Source: Spirometra erinaceieuropaei
Taxonomy: Eukaryota; Platyhelminthes; Cestoda; Diphyllobothriidea; Diphyllobothriidae
Direction: 5' to 3'
Assembly (NCBI GenBank): GCA_902702965.1
Contig: CACRXP010000177.1
Location: forward strand, 265,207 to 329,206
Length of the DNA stretch: 64,000 bases
The position numbers were made by a program, and so were the translations under genes. Positions 54,641-64,000 of this stretch are shown piece by piece. Each line of letters opens with the position of its first letter. The stretch's first letter is position 1. Under the pieces are notes generated by a model, which did no database searches, had not been told where the DNA came from, and saw nothing but the letters and a program-made list of their open reading frames with translations.

Positions 54641-55850
54641 GTTCGACTTTAGTAAAGCCTCTGCCAGCGGCCGCCTCAGCCATCTTTGAGTAAAACTGAC
54701 AGCGGCAAGACGTCGGTATTTCCTTTTCGATTACATTAGGTGTTATTTAATCAAGCTCTATCTACAAGGTTTGGTTGGTTTTTGCTATTTAACGTTAAAC
54801 TAAATTACGAGAGGCGTATCTCTAGGCACGGTTTTAGTCTCGTTACTCTTCCTTCTTTAAACGCATGCCATTTAATTGGATCGTGGGGTTTCTGTTTGGC
54901 CACCTGTCCAGTAAACCACTTCCTTGCTTGACAAACAACGGTCCGAATACCCGCACATTCACAACATCAGGATGGTCCAGGTTTGCGTATACTTCAAACG
55001 ATAGCTTTCCCTCACGAATGTCTCACCCACCATATCCATTTTGTGGGGCAGAAGAACTGGAATTCGTCTGTTGAAATGGATGCCTGTTCCCCTATAGGTC
55101 CAATTATTAACCTCAATGCAACCTCGAGACCTAGGAAACATCAGTAACCGTGAGTTCAAAATAAAATTGCAAAAACTACTATCCTACTGTTTATATCTTT
55201 AAGCGCCCTTAGTTTTTTTAACGAGGTTCCTTTTGAAATCGCGTGTAAGTAATGCCAATATGCAGCGGACAACATTGGCGGATTCACTGCTTTTTGAATT
55301 GCGGTCATTTCATGATTTTCGGAACTTTAAACATCAGTACAGTGTAGGTGACATTTATGACTGACAGTTTATCACGTAAGGATGAGGTAAACTCAAAGAA
55401 ATTCAAACCGACACTCAGAGAAACTAAATCTGCGCCATCGCCTACGTGGTCTGACGATATCCGTTGTAGCTGGGAAGTTTTCACTTCGCACCATAGAATA
55501 AATAATATGATTGTGCCAAAAATCTAAATTACTTCAAAATTGAGGTGAAATGGAAGCAAAATATTCCCATTTTAATCATATTACCCAACTCCTACAACGG
55601 TTGTCATATATTCGAGTATCGCGACAATTCGGCCCGGCGGCTTAAGGACTCAAGAGCAGGCAGAGAAAATCTTACAAGCCTTGAAAAAGTGGTCGGTACG
55701 AACCACTTCTAGGGATTAGCCCTGTCAAATTTCTCGGCTTTTTTCTCGCAACTTTTGCGTCTTAGTAGCTGGGATGTCTAATTTTGCAGGGAACGAGCTG
55801 CGCCTCGTTTTAGGTTAAACAAATAAGTGATGTTGGGAATACGTTTAAGG
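54641..55850. other. unassigned non-coding stretch
   Basis: Small frames of 60-70 codons only; nothing recognised. Confidence 0.35.
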
Positions 55851-55869
55851 CCTTGGTTTTGATAAAGGT

Positions 55870-56140
55870 ACGCATTATGAAGAGAGTTAGGTTAACCGTA
55901 AGACTTTTGTTTGGAGCCGCGATTAGAGGAAGATTTATAACCGGATTTACAGGTTAGATTTGCGGCTCGGATGAGGATTGGGGTTAGCTTTGGGATAATG
56001 ATCACCCCTAGACACTCTGCTCTTTATTCTAATCCTAATATTCATGCTAACCCTAATTTCAAATATGATGCCAAATGATGCCCTATGCATCTTACCCTAA
56101 CCCCAAACCCATTCATTTGCCTAATCTAAGTCTTACGTGA
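55870..56140. repeat. degenerate TTAGGG-like then CCCTAA-like tract
   Basis: G-rich units (GAGAGTTAGGTTAACCG, TTGGGGTTAGCTTTGGG) to about 56000 switch to C-rich units (CTAATCCTAATATTC, GCTAACCCTAATTTC, TTACCCTAACCCCAAACCC). This is the same fold-back arrangement as at 20840-21080. A small related C-rich patch is at 57935. Confidence 0.5.
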
Positions 56141-56586
56141 ACCTCTGCTCTGCAGCAGGCTATAAGACCAAACTAATCCATTTTAGAATCTCTCCTGCGT
56201 CTCGCAGAATTTTTACTAGGCATGGATAGGCGTAAACTGCATGCGCATTTACACACCTAACGCTATGGTTGGTATGAAGAATGACAGCGCGGAGTCTTTT
56301 AGACAAATCTTTGTTACAGTAAGTGACATTTCTTTAATGCACACTAAATACTTAGGGAAATCGGTAAAAGCGTCAATTTTTAGACCCAAAGGAGGACGCC
56401 GTAAGGCGCATCACTGTCGGCGCGTCCAGGGAAAAATATACAGATTTGCACAATCGAGCCAGTAAGGGAAACGGCCACACTACCGTGTAAAGTCAGTCTG
56501 CAAGGAAAGCGGAAGGACTAAATTTTAAATTTGGCTTGTCATTCTACTTTGTTTACTGTGATTTTGCAATGACTGCCGCATGTATA

Positions 56587-57578
56587 CAGTGAGTGACCGG
56601 TCAAATGAAATTTGGAGGAAATTCTGAAAGGCATTTTTGATTAGGAAGGATTACTTAGACGCGGTTGTAATATTGACTATCTGGTGGCATAACCTTATAA
56701 CATTTCGGACTCGATGGAATGTCTGCTTTTGAAGACACTGCGTTTTAATTTCCTGTAAAAAACGTACTCGGTAAAAAATGACTACTTAAGTAGTATGCAT
56801 TTTCTCATTTATTTTCGATGGTCTTGCAAATTCAAATGTATCTTATAGAAACCATGAATAAAAATATGGTTTTTTTCAGTCACCTAATAGAGCATGACGT
56901 CTTCTTTATATTTTTAGTTTAAGAAACGGGTATAATAAGGTTTTTGAAAAGTTTCTAATTATGAGATTTTTTAAGACCGCGCAATGTCCATTCACATAGC
57001 ATCGTACCTGGCCGTTTGTGAGGGCTCCTTGTGGAATATACAACATATTCCGGATCCATTGCAAAATTTTATAAAATCTATATGGTGTCGACCTAAACGC
57101 ACAGAGGAATATATGACTTTCTATACGGGAAAAACATGCACCTTGTAAACTGAAACCGCTAAACGCTAATGCAATGGCATATCTGGCTGTAAAGTTTCGG
57201 GAAATGAAAAACTTTTTAAAACCTATTTATACTCCTTCCCTGAATAAAATATATAAAGAAGACGTGATTTTTTATAAAATGGCTGAAAGACAGCATATTT
57301 TTGTTTATGGCTTCTGTAAGATATATTTGAATTTTCAAGACCATCGAAAATCAATGAGAAAAATGCATGCTACATAAGTAGCCATTTTTCTATCAAGTAC
57401 GTTTTTTACAGGAAATTAAAATGCAGTGTGGTTTAAAGCTGACATCCTGTCGAGTTCGAAATATTCTAGGATTATATCGCAAGATAATCAATATAACAAC
57501 CGCGCCCAAGTTATCCTTCCTAATCGAAAACGCGTTTCAGAATTTCACTCAACATTTCATGAGATAGGTCACTCACTG
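56587..57578. mobile_element. mariner-like MITE, full-length copy 4 (992 bp)
   Basis: Terminal 12-mers CAGTGAGTGACC and GGTCACTCACTG are perfect inverted repeats, and TA flanks both ends (56585-56586 and 57579-57580). The internal arms are degenerate versions of the other copies (for example GACTACTTAAGTAGTATGCA at 56788 against AGTAGCCATTTTT at 57377). No transposase is present. Confidence 0.75.
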
Positions 57579-57580
57579 TA

Positions 57581-58690
57581 TCATAGAGGGGTCAAGGTCG
57601 GAAACATGAATGTCTTATTTTAAACATTTCAACAAATATAAACGGTATGACCCGAGACTGTAGACAAGGTGTTTAAAATGCTGGATATTGGAATGTATTC
57701 ACTGACATCTAAAGGATGTCTGGATACTTCGCAGACTCTACCGACGCTAAACAGCATTTAATCGTTTTGCTAAAGAGCATTCCTCCAGGTGCACTGAAAA
57801 AAGTCTGCTGATGACTGACGTTGCTCATAATGTTCGAATATCTTTTCGGAAACGGGATTAAAGACCCCCCAGGTACTATGAGTGGCTTCGCGCTAAATTT
57901 TAGGTGGCACCTATTCCCATACTTCAACTTTAGTCCTAACCCCAAACCTAACCTTTAATAATGAGAGGCTTCATATCTCGGCGCCCCAATCCAACATCAT
58001 GGTCGATTACTGGCCGTATGATAACTTTCCTTGGTCAAATTCATCTCGAACAATGAACAGGTGCAGACATTCCACTGAATTTTTGTGATGTTGCTTTGAA
58101 ACACATGATCAAACACCAAGCAATCGATTAACTGCCCTACTGCATATAACACTCATTTCAAAGGGACATTTACACCGAAAATCGTCCAGACGATTTCTGG
58201 GCAGACACCAGCAGCAGATATCTGCGCTGTCTTGGCGATGAGCTGAAATCCCCCATTTGCACGTCCAGGTAGTCCGACTAATGAAAGAATTATATTAGTG
58301 ACCCAAAGAAAGGGAAAATGTTTAATTTAAATCTGCAGACCACCAGTGTCAAATGACAAGTCAAATGTCAGCGTACAAAGACAACTGATCCAGAAGTTAT
58401 GATTTCGGGGTTGGTGGACAATTTTTGTGAAAAAAATCAATTAAAATCGTTTACCCAGTTTTTTTGAAGTCAGAAAAGTTGATTGGAGGAATGAGTTTTC
58501 AAAAGACGCAGTGTGAATGTCCAAACAAAAAACTCTCCTTTCTAACGTAAACATGGGAATCAGTGATCGCCATGGCATCACTTACTTGACCGTTTTTAAG
58601 GTTTCAGTAACGTTCTCCTCTCAGATTTTATCCACAAATTTGTTGCCAGTAATCGGATGCTACGCAACATGCAAGCACATATAAACTGCA
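57581..58690. other. unassigned non-coding stretch
   Basis: Short frames only. A small CCTAACCCCAAACCTAACC patch occurs at 57935. Confidence 0.35.
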
Positions 58691-58691
58691 G

Positions 58692-58762
58692 TGCCGCTAG
58701 CAACCGACACTCCAGTAAAAGACCCAGCAGCTCAGCTTAAGTTCACTGAAACGGTCATCAAG
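58692..58762 (+). CDS. possible isolated exon, unknown gene
   Basis: AACTGCAG acceptor, two bases then 23 codons (PLATDTPVKDPAAQLKFTET, then VIK), and an AAG/GTAATG donor. Codon choice looks coding, but the piece is too short to assign and I found no partner exons. It could be chance. Confidence 0.2.
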
Positions 58763-58989
58763 GTAATGAAATCGATAAAACCAGTTTATATTCATTTCTG
58801 TGAACTTTTATTCCTGTTGTTAATGTTTATACGCTGCCACACAGTGAAACAAATCGGTATGCCTTTTGACATTTAAAAGAATCACGCTTTTGCTGCACGC
58901 TAAATGGCTAGATCGCAGTTGGTAGCCAGGAACATTTAACCTTCAAGTGAAATTCGATGATCAACTTTACCACTCGATCGGCTGAGTAG

Positions 58990-59690
58990 CGATGAAATCA
59001 TCTGCTGGACCTCTACTAGCTGATGTCTTCGTGGGAAAACCAGCTCTGTCCAACTATAAAGTACCTTTATTCCTATGCTTGATATATTGATGATGTAACT
59101 GATGAGAAGCTTAATTTGCATTAGATTCATCCAGCGTTAAATTCAATTTATGAAGAAGGAAATAAATAAGGCTCTTCCCTTCTGGACACCTTGCTTTAAG
59201 CAACATCTAATGCAACAATTCGTAAAAGTGTATTTCGTAAAAAATGCATGAACAAGAAAATACACAAGTTTCTACACTTTTGCCCGCTAAGTCAGAAACG
59301 AAGCTTCATTCGCCGCCTCGTCAACCGAGCTAGGAGAATATGTACTCCTGATACGTTGATGAACGAAAAAACGGCGTTCTCGAAAAGTTTCTCGGTAAAC
59401 CTATGGAAGAACGCCCTCCCCCCAAAATCCGAAGTGTTGACGACTGAGAAGAGGGAGTTATTTTTCACACTGCAATTTCGAGGGGATCCGGCGAGCGAAC
59501 TTCTACATTGCCGCTTAAACATTGCTATCGCACGCACGTACCCAGCCCCTAAAATAAGACAGGTTTTCGCAAGTGTTCTGCTTCCGCTCTTTCAGACCTC
59601 CGCCGGATCCTATGGGGCAGATTGCATTGGTCAAAAATCTGGGCACCAATCCAAGCGCATGGCATAGAAAGGTCCATCTCTAACGCAAAA
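58990..59690 (+). mobile_element. Penelope-like or related retroelement (family C), reverse transcriptase end fragment
   Basis: The + strand has a decayed catalytic region: MKSSAGPLLADVFVGKPALS at about 58995 (compare 'GSPLgPLLAdiFM..lE') and, in another frame near 59080, a YIDDV. After a gap the frame 59248-59667 reads CPLSQKRSFIRRLVNRARRI (the 'k..li..L..RA..i' block), MNEKTAFSKSFSVN, and FTLQFRGDPASELLHCRLNI. This order is usual between the reverse transcriptase and the endonuclease in Penelope-like elements. A clear GIY-YIG domain does not follow, so the family placement is tentative. Confidence 0.6.
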
Positions 59691-60014
59691 TGTGACTCAT
59701 TTGGTGGAAATTGGCCAACGGGTTAACGTTAACCATTCATTCACAGTAATCTATAAAGTGCGCCGAGGCACTCGACGTTCTTGCGCCAATGAATACTTGT
59801 GACGGCTTAGACAGTGGTCATACGGTTAGCCAACCCAACCTCATGCTCGTCTAAATCGATTATACATGCCCTAAGGTTCGCTGGCCAAAGGTTAACAAGC
59901 TTGTGTTTTCACATCTCCCGCCACGTCACGTTAGAGCGACAAAACAGAGACAAAGCTAATTTCCAGAAAACTTCCCCTTCCCCATTCCAACTACCTAAGC
60001 CCCAGATAGAAAAA

Positions 60015-61004
60015 CAGTAGATGGGCTAACTCATGAAATGTCAAGTGAAATTCCACAATGCGTTTTGTTTCGAAAAGATTAATTCAATAGGGTAAGAAAA
60101 CTGATCATCATGCACCATAATTCTACAATAATTCGGTTACTTCCGGAATCCGGCTTTCGAGCGAACATTTTTCCAGCAGCATACACAAACTATATTCTGT
60201 AAAAAATGACCACTGATGTAGCATGCATTATTCTCATTAATATTGCAAGCCCTTAAGAATTCAATTATATTTCATAGAAAACATGCATAAAAATATTAAT
60301 TCTTTTGCTCGTTCGGCAGTAAATTACGCCTTCTTCCAATTTTGTACGCGAAAGAAGGGCATAATTAGGTTTTCAAAAGCTTTTCCAATTTCCAAATAAT
60401 TTTGAACCAACCTACCATTACACGGGCATTCGGGGTTTCCAAACTACAAGCCGTATATTTTTCTCGTTCGGAAAACCATAGATTTCTCTACAGTATTAAC
60501 AGGAGACCATATGGATTTCGTAAAATTTAACAGTGGATTTGAGCCATATTGTTGAATTTACAAGACACGTTGGTAAATGCAGAGACATGACGTTTTATGG
60601 ATGGTCATTTCCCGGTATTAAAAAATCTCACACTTTGAAACTTTTTAAAACCAAATTATACCTTTTCTTCGAGTATAGAATTGGAAGAAGGCATAATTTT
60701 CTACCGAATGATCAAATTAATGGGTATTTTCATGCATGTTTTCCCTGAAATATAATCCAATTTTTAAGGGCCTCGAAAATAAATGAGAAAAATGTATGTT
60801 AGTTAAGTAGCCATTTTTTACAGAGTAGATTTTGTATGCAGGTGGAAAGAAGTTCATTCGAAAGCCGACGTCTTGTGGTAACTGAATTATTGTATAATTG
60901 TGCTGCATACCGATAGGTCAAACAAGCCTATATAATTCATATTTTCGAAACAAAAGGGCATTTTGGAATTTCGGTTGACATTTCATGAGTTAACTCACTT
61001 ACTG
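60015..61004. mobile_element. mariner-like MITE, full-length copy 5 (990 bp)
   Basis: It begins CAGTAGATGGGCTAACTCA and ends TGAGTTAACTCACTTACTG, with inverted arms of about 350 bp. Inside, GAAATGTCAAGTGAAATTCC (left) mirrors GAATTTCGGTTGACATTTC (right). The flanks are not TA here. The 60640-60900 part reads as the reverse complement of 60090-60370. Confidence 0.75.
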
Positions 61005-62020
61005 CAGACTATAACCATTGACCCCTGAATGTCCTAAAACCTCTACCCCGCACCTACTGCTTATTCACTGTGCAAACATTCGCGTCTCCTGATGATGAAT
61101 GATCGAGAGCGCACGTTTGTCGAACTAGACTTCATATACATTTTAAATTCAATTGTCCAGCTTCAAATCCCATTTCGTAACCCACTTTACGTCACTATTC
61201 CAATTTTGAAATTGCAAATATTCCCAGTGTAACCTAATTTCGCACCAAATAGTAGTCGTCATCTGTTGTAAGCCATACCTCCCTACGTAATATTTCTTTT
61301 TTGCACTCTTCTATTGATATCCCGCTAATTTTTCGGCATTACTTGACTGCCGTTGTTTAATATACCCCGCTTGTTGCGTAAGGATGATTTGTGTACGTTT
61401 ACAAATTAAATTTACTTATTTGACACAAATATTTAAATTGTTAGCGTTTCCATTTTCTCGAAATAACAACTATTCTAGCCAAGGTAATGGTACTTTTAAA
61501 ATTTCACCCCTGTATTCATACATTTGCAGAGTCTTCATTATTAGCCAGTATGGGTTAGTGCATTTGTGTCAGTAGTCGATTGATTACCGATTGTTCATCA
61601 GATAGCGCAAATTGTAATACCTTGTGAAATCCACAGTAAGCACTTCGAGTTTCTTCTCCTCATAAGTAAGAGGATGGCAAAAAGGGTCTCAATCAAGATA
61701 CAACATACCACAGTGGATGGAGCGACCCCCTTTTATGTTCTCAGCTAGTGAGTCTTGACGGCTGGCTAACCTACCCCCCTCCCACGTCAGTAACCACCTC
61801 GTTCACCTGGCCTGACCGCAGTAGAATGCTTTATGAAGTCGTGTTAAAACGTGCCTGTTGTTTCCAATCGCACACCGGATGGATACATGAATACAGTTGG
61901 CAAAATGAGATTAAATACGTCAAAAAAACTAGTGTTAAAGTTTCAAAATAGGGGACGCCTCAATGTTATAGTGGTTGTTGAGTAAAATTCAGCCTACAAA
62001 TACATTGATTGAAAAGGAGT
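61005..62020. other. unassigned non-coding stretch
   Basis: No exon, domain or repeat recognised. Confidence 0.35.
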
Positions 62021-62024
62021 TATA

Positions 62025-62487
62025 AAGTTGGTGGACTAACTCATGAAATGTCAACCGAAATTCCGAAATGTGTTTCCGTTTCGAAAATATTAACTAAAGA
62101 GTGTTGCAAAAGCTATCTTCATGCAGCATAATTATGCAATAATTCAATTACCTCAGGATGTCGGCTTTCGAACGAACGACTACTTAACTAGCACGCATTT
62201 TTCTCATTCATTTTCGATGCTCTTAAATTTCAATTATTTCATTTTTAAAGGTCCCGAAAATCAATGAAAAAATGCATGCTAACTAGGCAGTCATTTTTTG
62301 CAATGTATAGCTTTTGTATGCAGCCGGAAAATAAGTTCGTTCGAAAGTCGACATCCCGAGGTAACTGAATTATTGCATAATCATTTTGCATATTGATAGC
62401 TTTTAAAACCCTACTTAGTTGATATGTTCGAAACGCAAACGCATTTCTTAATTTCGGTCGACATTTCATGAGTTGGCCCACCAACAG
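62025..62487. mobile_element. mariner-like MITE, internally deleted copy 6 (463 bp)
   Basis: The ends AGTTGGTGG and CCACCAACAG, with TA outside both ends (62023-62024, 62488-62489), enclose the two arms (AACTCATGAAATGTCAACCG and CGGTCGACATTTCATGAGT). The central 500 or so bases of the long copies are missing, leaving nearly a perfect hairpin. Confidence 0.75.
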
Positions 62488-63510
62488 TATATTACCTTTA
62501 CCTTTACACCTTTACAAGCTGTTGCCATTTTTCAGACGTCGACAGGTCTTAAATGTGAATAGGAGTGTTGACTTTAGCTGTGTCGACCGCGCAGGTTTTC
62601 CTATCTTCCGAAAGTTCGACAGTCGCCACCGTTTCGACAATAAGCCGTTCTGTGGAATGAGACGCACGCATGGACAACTATTTAGCAGTACTCCGGGCTG
62701 CTATAAATTCTGCGTTAATAGCAAAGGCTTCTTTAATGTATGAACACAATTTCATCTGAAGTGATTTATTGGTGTGAACAAGACGTCTCGAGTCTTCCTA
62801 ATGGGATTACGGACGGAGGTACGGGTTCGCGACAGCGTTGGACACCTACTTACACAATGGTAGTAATAAGAATTGCGACAAAGGTAAATTCATTGACGTC
62901 GGCGTTTTTGACTGTACATAAGTAAACTCCTGATGTTCATGTTGTTGAATTATTAATCTAATAATCTAAATTTAGCGAGCACCTGCAAAAAGTAGTGTTA
63001 GATTGTGTTGTGCAAGCTGGAGTGTGTGTGTGTGAACCAATATTCCAATTTTTAAGGCCTAAACTGAGCAAACTCCATCGTTCTCTGGCTGGTAAGCATT
63101 ACAATAACTTGTTAGGGCTTGGTGTACATACCAGCTCGATGGGAAGCTGTTAAGCACAAGCACTGCAAAAGAATCCAGATAGGTTATACGCCTTTTGCAC
63201 ACGATATTCAGGTCAAGGGAAGGTGTCATTGCCTTCAGAACCCAACATGCAACAACCTGTTAACAAGACTTCAGTGCGCCAGTTACGTGACCCTAGGCAA
63301 CGCGTCCATTCTTATCAAAATGTTCATGAAAAGACGTATGCCGTGCTGGCATATATGTAATATAAACAGGCACGCAAGGTCCAGAAAAAACTACCACAGA
63401 ATACAAAGTGGGGAAGCTTACTGCGTATCAAGTAGTAAAACTCCTTTTCGTTATCAGCCTTCTAGTGTTGTTGGCAATTGGTGAGCAGTTTTTGCTAATG
63501 TACATTTTAC
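62488..63510. other. unassigned stretch with weak open frames
   Basis: Frames at 62468-62743 (Cys-containing, after a TTTTTCAG acceptor-like site) and 63119-63484 (121 codons) show no domain I recognise. I do not call them genes. Confidence 0.3.
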
Positions 63511-63514
63511 TATA

Positions 63515-63700
63515 TCAAACGTATTATAACGTACTCCCGACATAAGTACTACCTAAAAACCCAAATACGTGTTTCGCCGATATTCTGCCGCTGCGTGACA
63601 CAGCTGCGAGGGGTTAGACTCTTCAGTGGGAGCCCCAGCGTTCTCTATGCGGTTTCTGGTAATGTGAACTCCAGAAAATAATCAAGTGAATAATTTCAGA
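63515..63700 (-). repeat. hammerhead-bearing short repeat, copy 3 (minus)
   Basis: On the minus strand it reads CTTGATTATTTTCTGGAGTT, CCAGAAACCGCATAGAGAAC, GCTGGGG, the ribozyme remnant, then TTTTTAGGTAGTACTTATG and GTTATAATACG, matching the 34285-34445 copy along its length. Confidence 0.65.
63560..63640 (-). ncRNA. hammerhead ribozyme remnant (copy 3)
   Basis: Minus strand: CCCA stem I strand (63630-63627), core CTGAAGA in place of CTGATGA (63626-63620), the apical helix GCAGCTGTGTCACGCAGCGG, and GAAAC at 63575-63571. Position N7 of CUGANGA is variable in hammerheads, so CTGAAGA still fits the core, but the stem III and cleavage region (ACACGTATTTGG) has lost pairing. Confidence 0.5.
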
Positions 63701-64000
63701 AATTACTCAGTTCAGGACATGGGATAAGTCTCGAAAACATGAATTTTTAGCATCACAGCCGTAACGTCAATGAATATTCCACTTGAGGACAGTCGACTAC
63801 TGTGGAATAACCACGAAATGCCCATTCCACAAACAAGCAGTACTACGGGTAGCATGAAATATATGTATCCAACGTATTATACCGTATTTCCGACACCAAA
63901 GCAAGTAAATTCGGTGGGTTTTGGAAGTACTTCATGGTATTTTTTTATATTTTAGCAGCTATTCGATGAACCTCCCGCTATTCCAGCAATGTGCCTTAAC

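Noticed and set aside
63119..63484. 121-codon open frame on +
   Set aside because: No domain, no signal peptide, no supporting splice sites; plausible by chance in this length of DNA.
1..64000. CRISPR arrays, operons, ribosome binding sites, prophage
   Set aside because: No regular spacer-repeat arrays or prokaryotic gene organisation; the window is eukaryotic.

Overview
The window looks like a piece of a repeat-rich animal genome, most likely a parasitic flatworm and perhaps a tapeworm. This rests on split genes with GT-AG introns of 0.1 to 4.5 kb, small phased coding exons in AT-rich DNA, Penelope-like elements with a GIY-YIG endonuclease, CR1-like non-LTR elements, a Ty3/gypsy LTR element, tRNA-derived SINEs, a mariner-type inverted-repeat family and a hammerhead ribozyme repeat. 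The species is an inference. There are no operons and nothing prokaryotic. A 996-base run of N (37314-38309) marks a scaffold gap.

Cellular genes. The main host gene is an ionotropic glutamate receptor (iGluR) on the + strand, spread over 12.7-37.3 kb. It runs from a signal-peptide exon (12694-12808) through amino-terminal-domain exons at 14272, 15779, 19077, 22123, 23592, possibly 25420, and 27084. Ligand-binding S1 exons follow at 27762, 32336 and 35712, then TM1, pore and TM3, and S2 exons ending in the gap. Most exon phases agree, and the visible coding part is about 800 codons. The last exon with TM4 is not seen and presumably lies in or beyond the gap. At the left edge (2124-2355) is the last, TM4-bearing exon of a second iGluR gene on the same strand, so receptor genes appear to be tandemly arranged.

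Mobile DNA. A 5,054-bp Ty3/gypsy element (42915-47968) has two 449-bp LTRs that look identical, a GTAC target duplication, a tRNA-Leu-like primer site and gag-pol broken by a few one-base indels. Penelope-like fragments of at least three families sit at 3.0, 6.7, 10.7-12.1, 18.3, 26.6, 29.2-30.9, 33.6, 34.5-35.5 and 59.0-59.7 kb. CR1-like fragments are at 16.7-17.5, 50.4-51.05, 51.2-52.85 and 53.2-54.1 kb. An approximately 990-bp inverted-repeat family with TA target sites (mariner-like MITE) occurs at 0.58, 2.7, 17.9, 56.6, 60.0 and 62.0 kb. One tRNA-derived SINE family occurs at 5.8-7.5, 8.6, 26.0-26.4, 31.1-31.4 and 33.0 kb, often as head-to-head pairs; a second SINE family is at 23.2 and 54.4 kb.

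The most notable non-coding signal is a short dispersed repeat seen three times (22.65, 34.3, and 63.6 kb on the minus strand). The 22.65-kb copy folds by eye into a complete type I hammerhead ribozyme with all core bases present. A different hammerhead-like core recurs in the 3' tails of the Penelope-like copies. Degenerate TTAGGG-like tracts occur at 4.3, 9.0, 20.9 and 55.9 kb. The rest of the sequence (most introns, 38.4-42.9 kb, 48.0-50.4 kb, 54.7-55.8 kb, 61.0-62.0 kb, 62.5-63.5 kb) holds only short, unconvincing reading frames.
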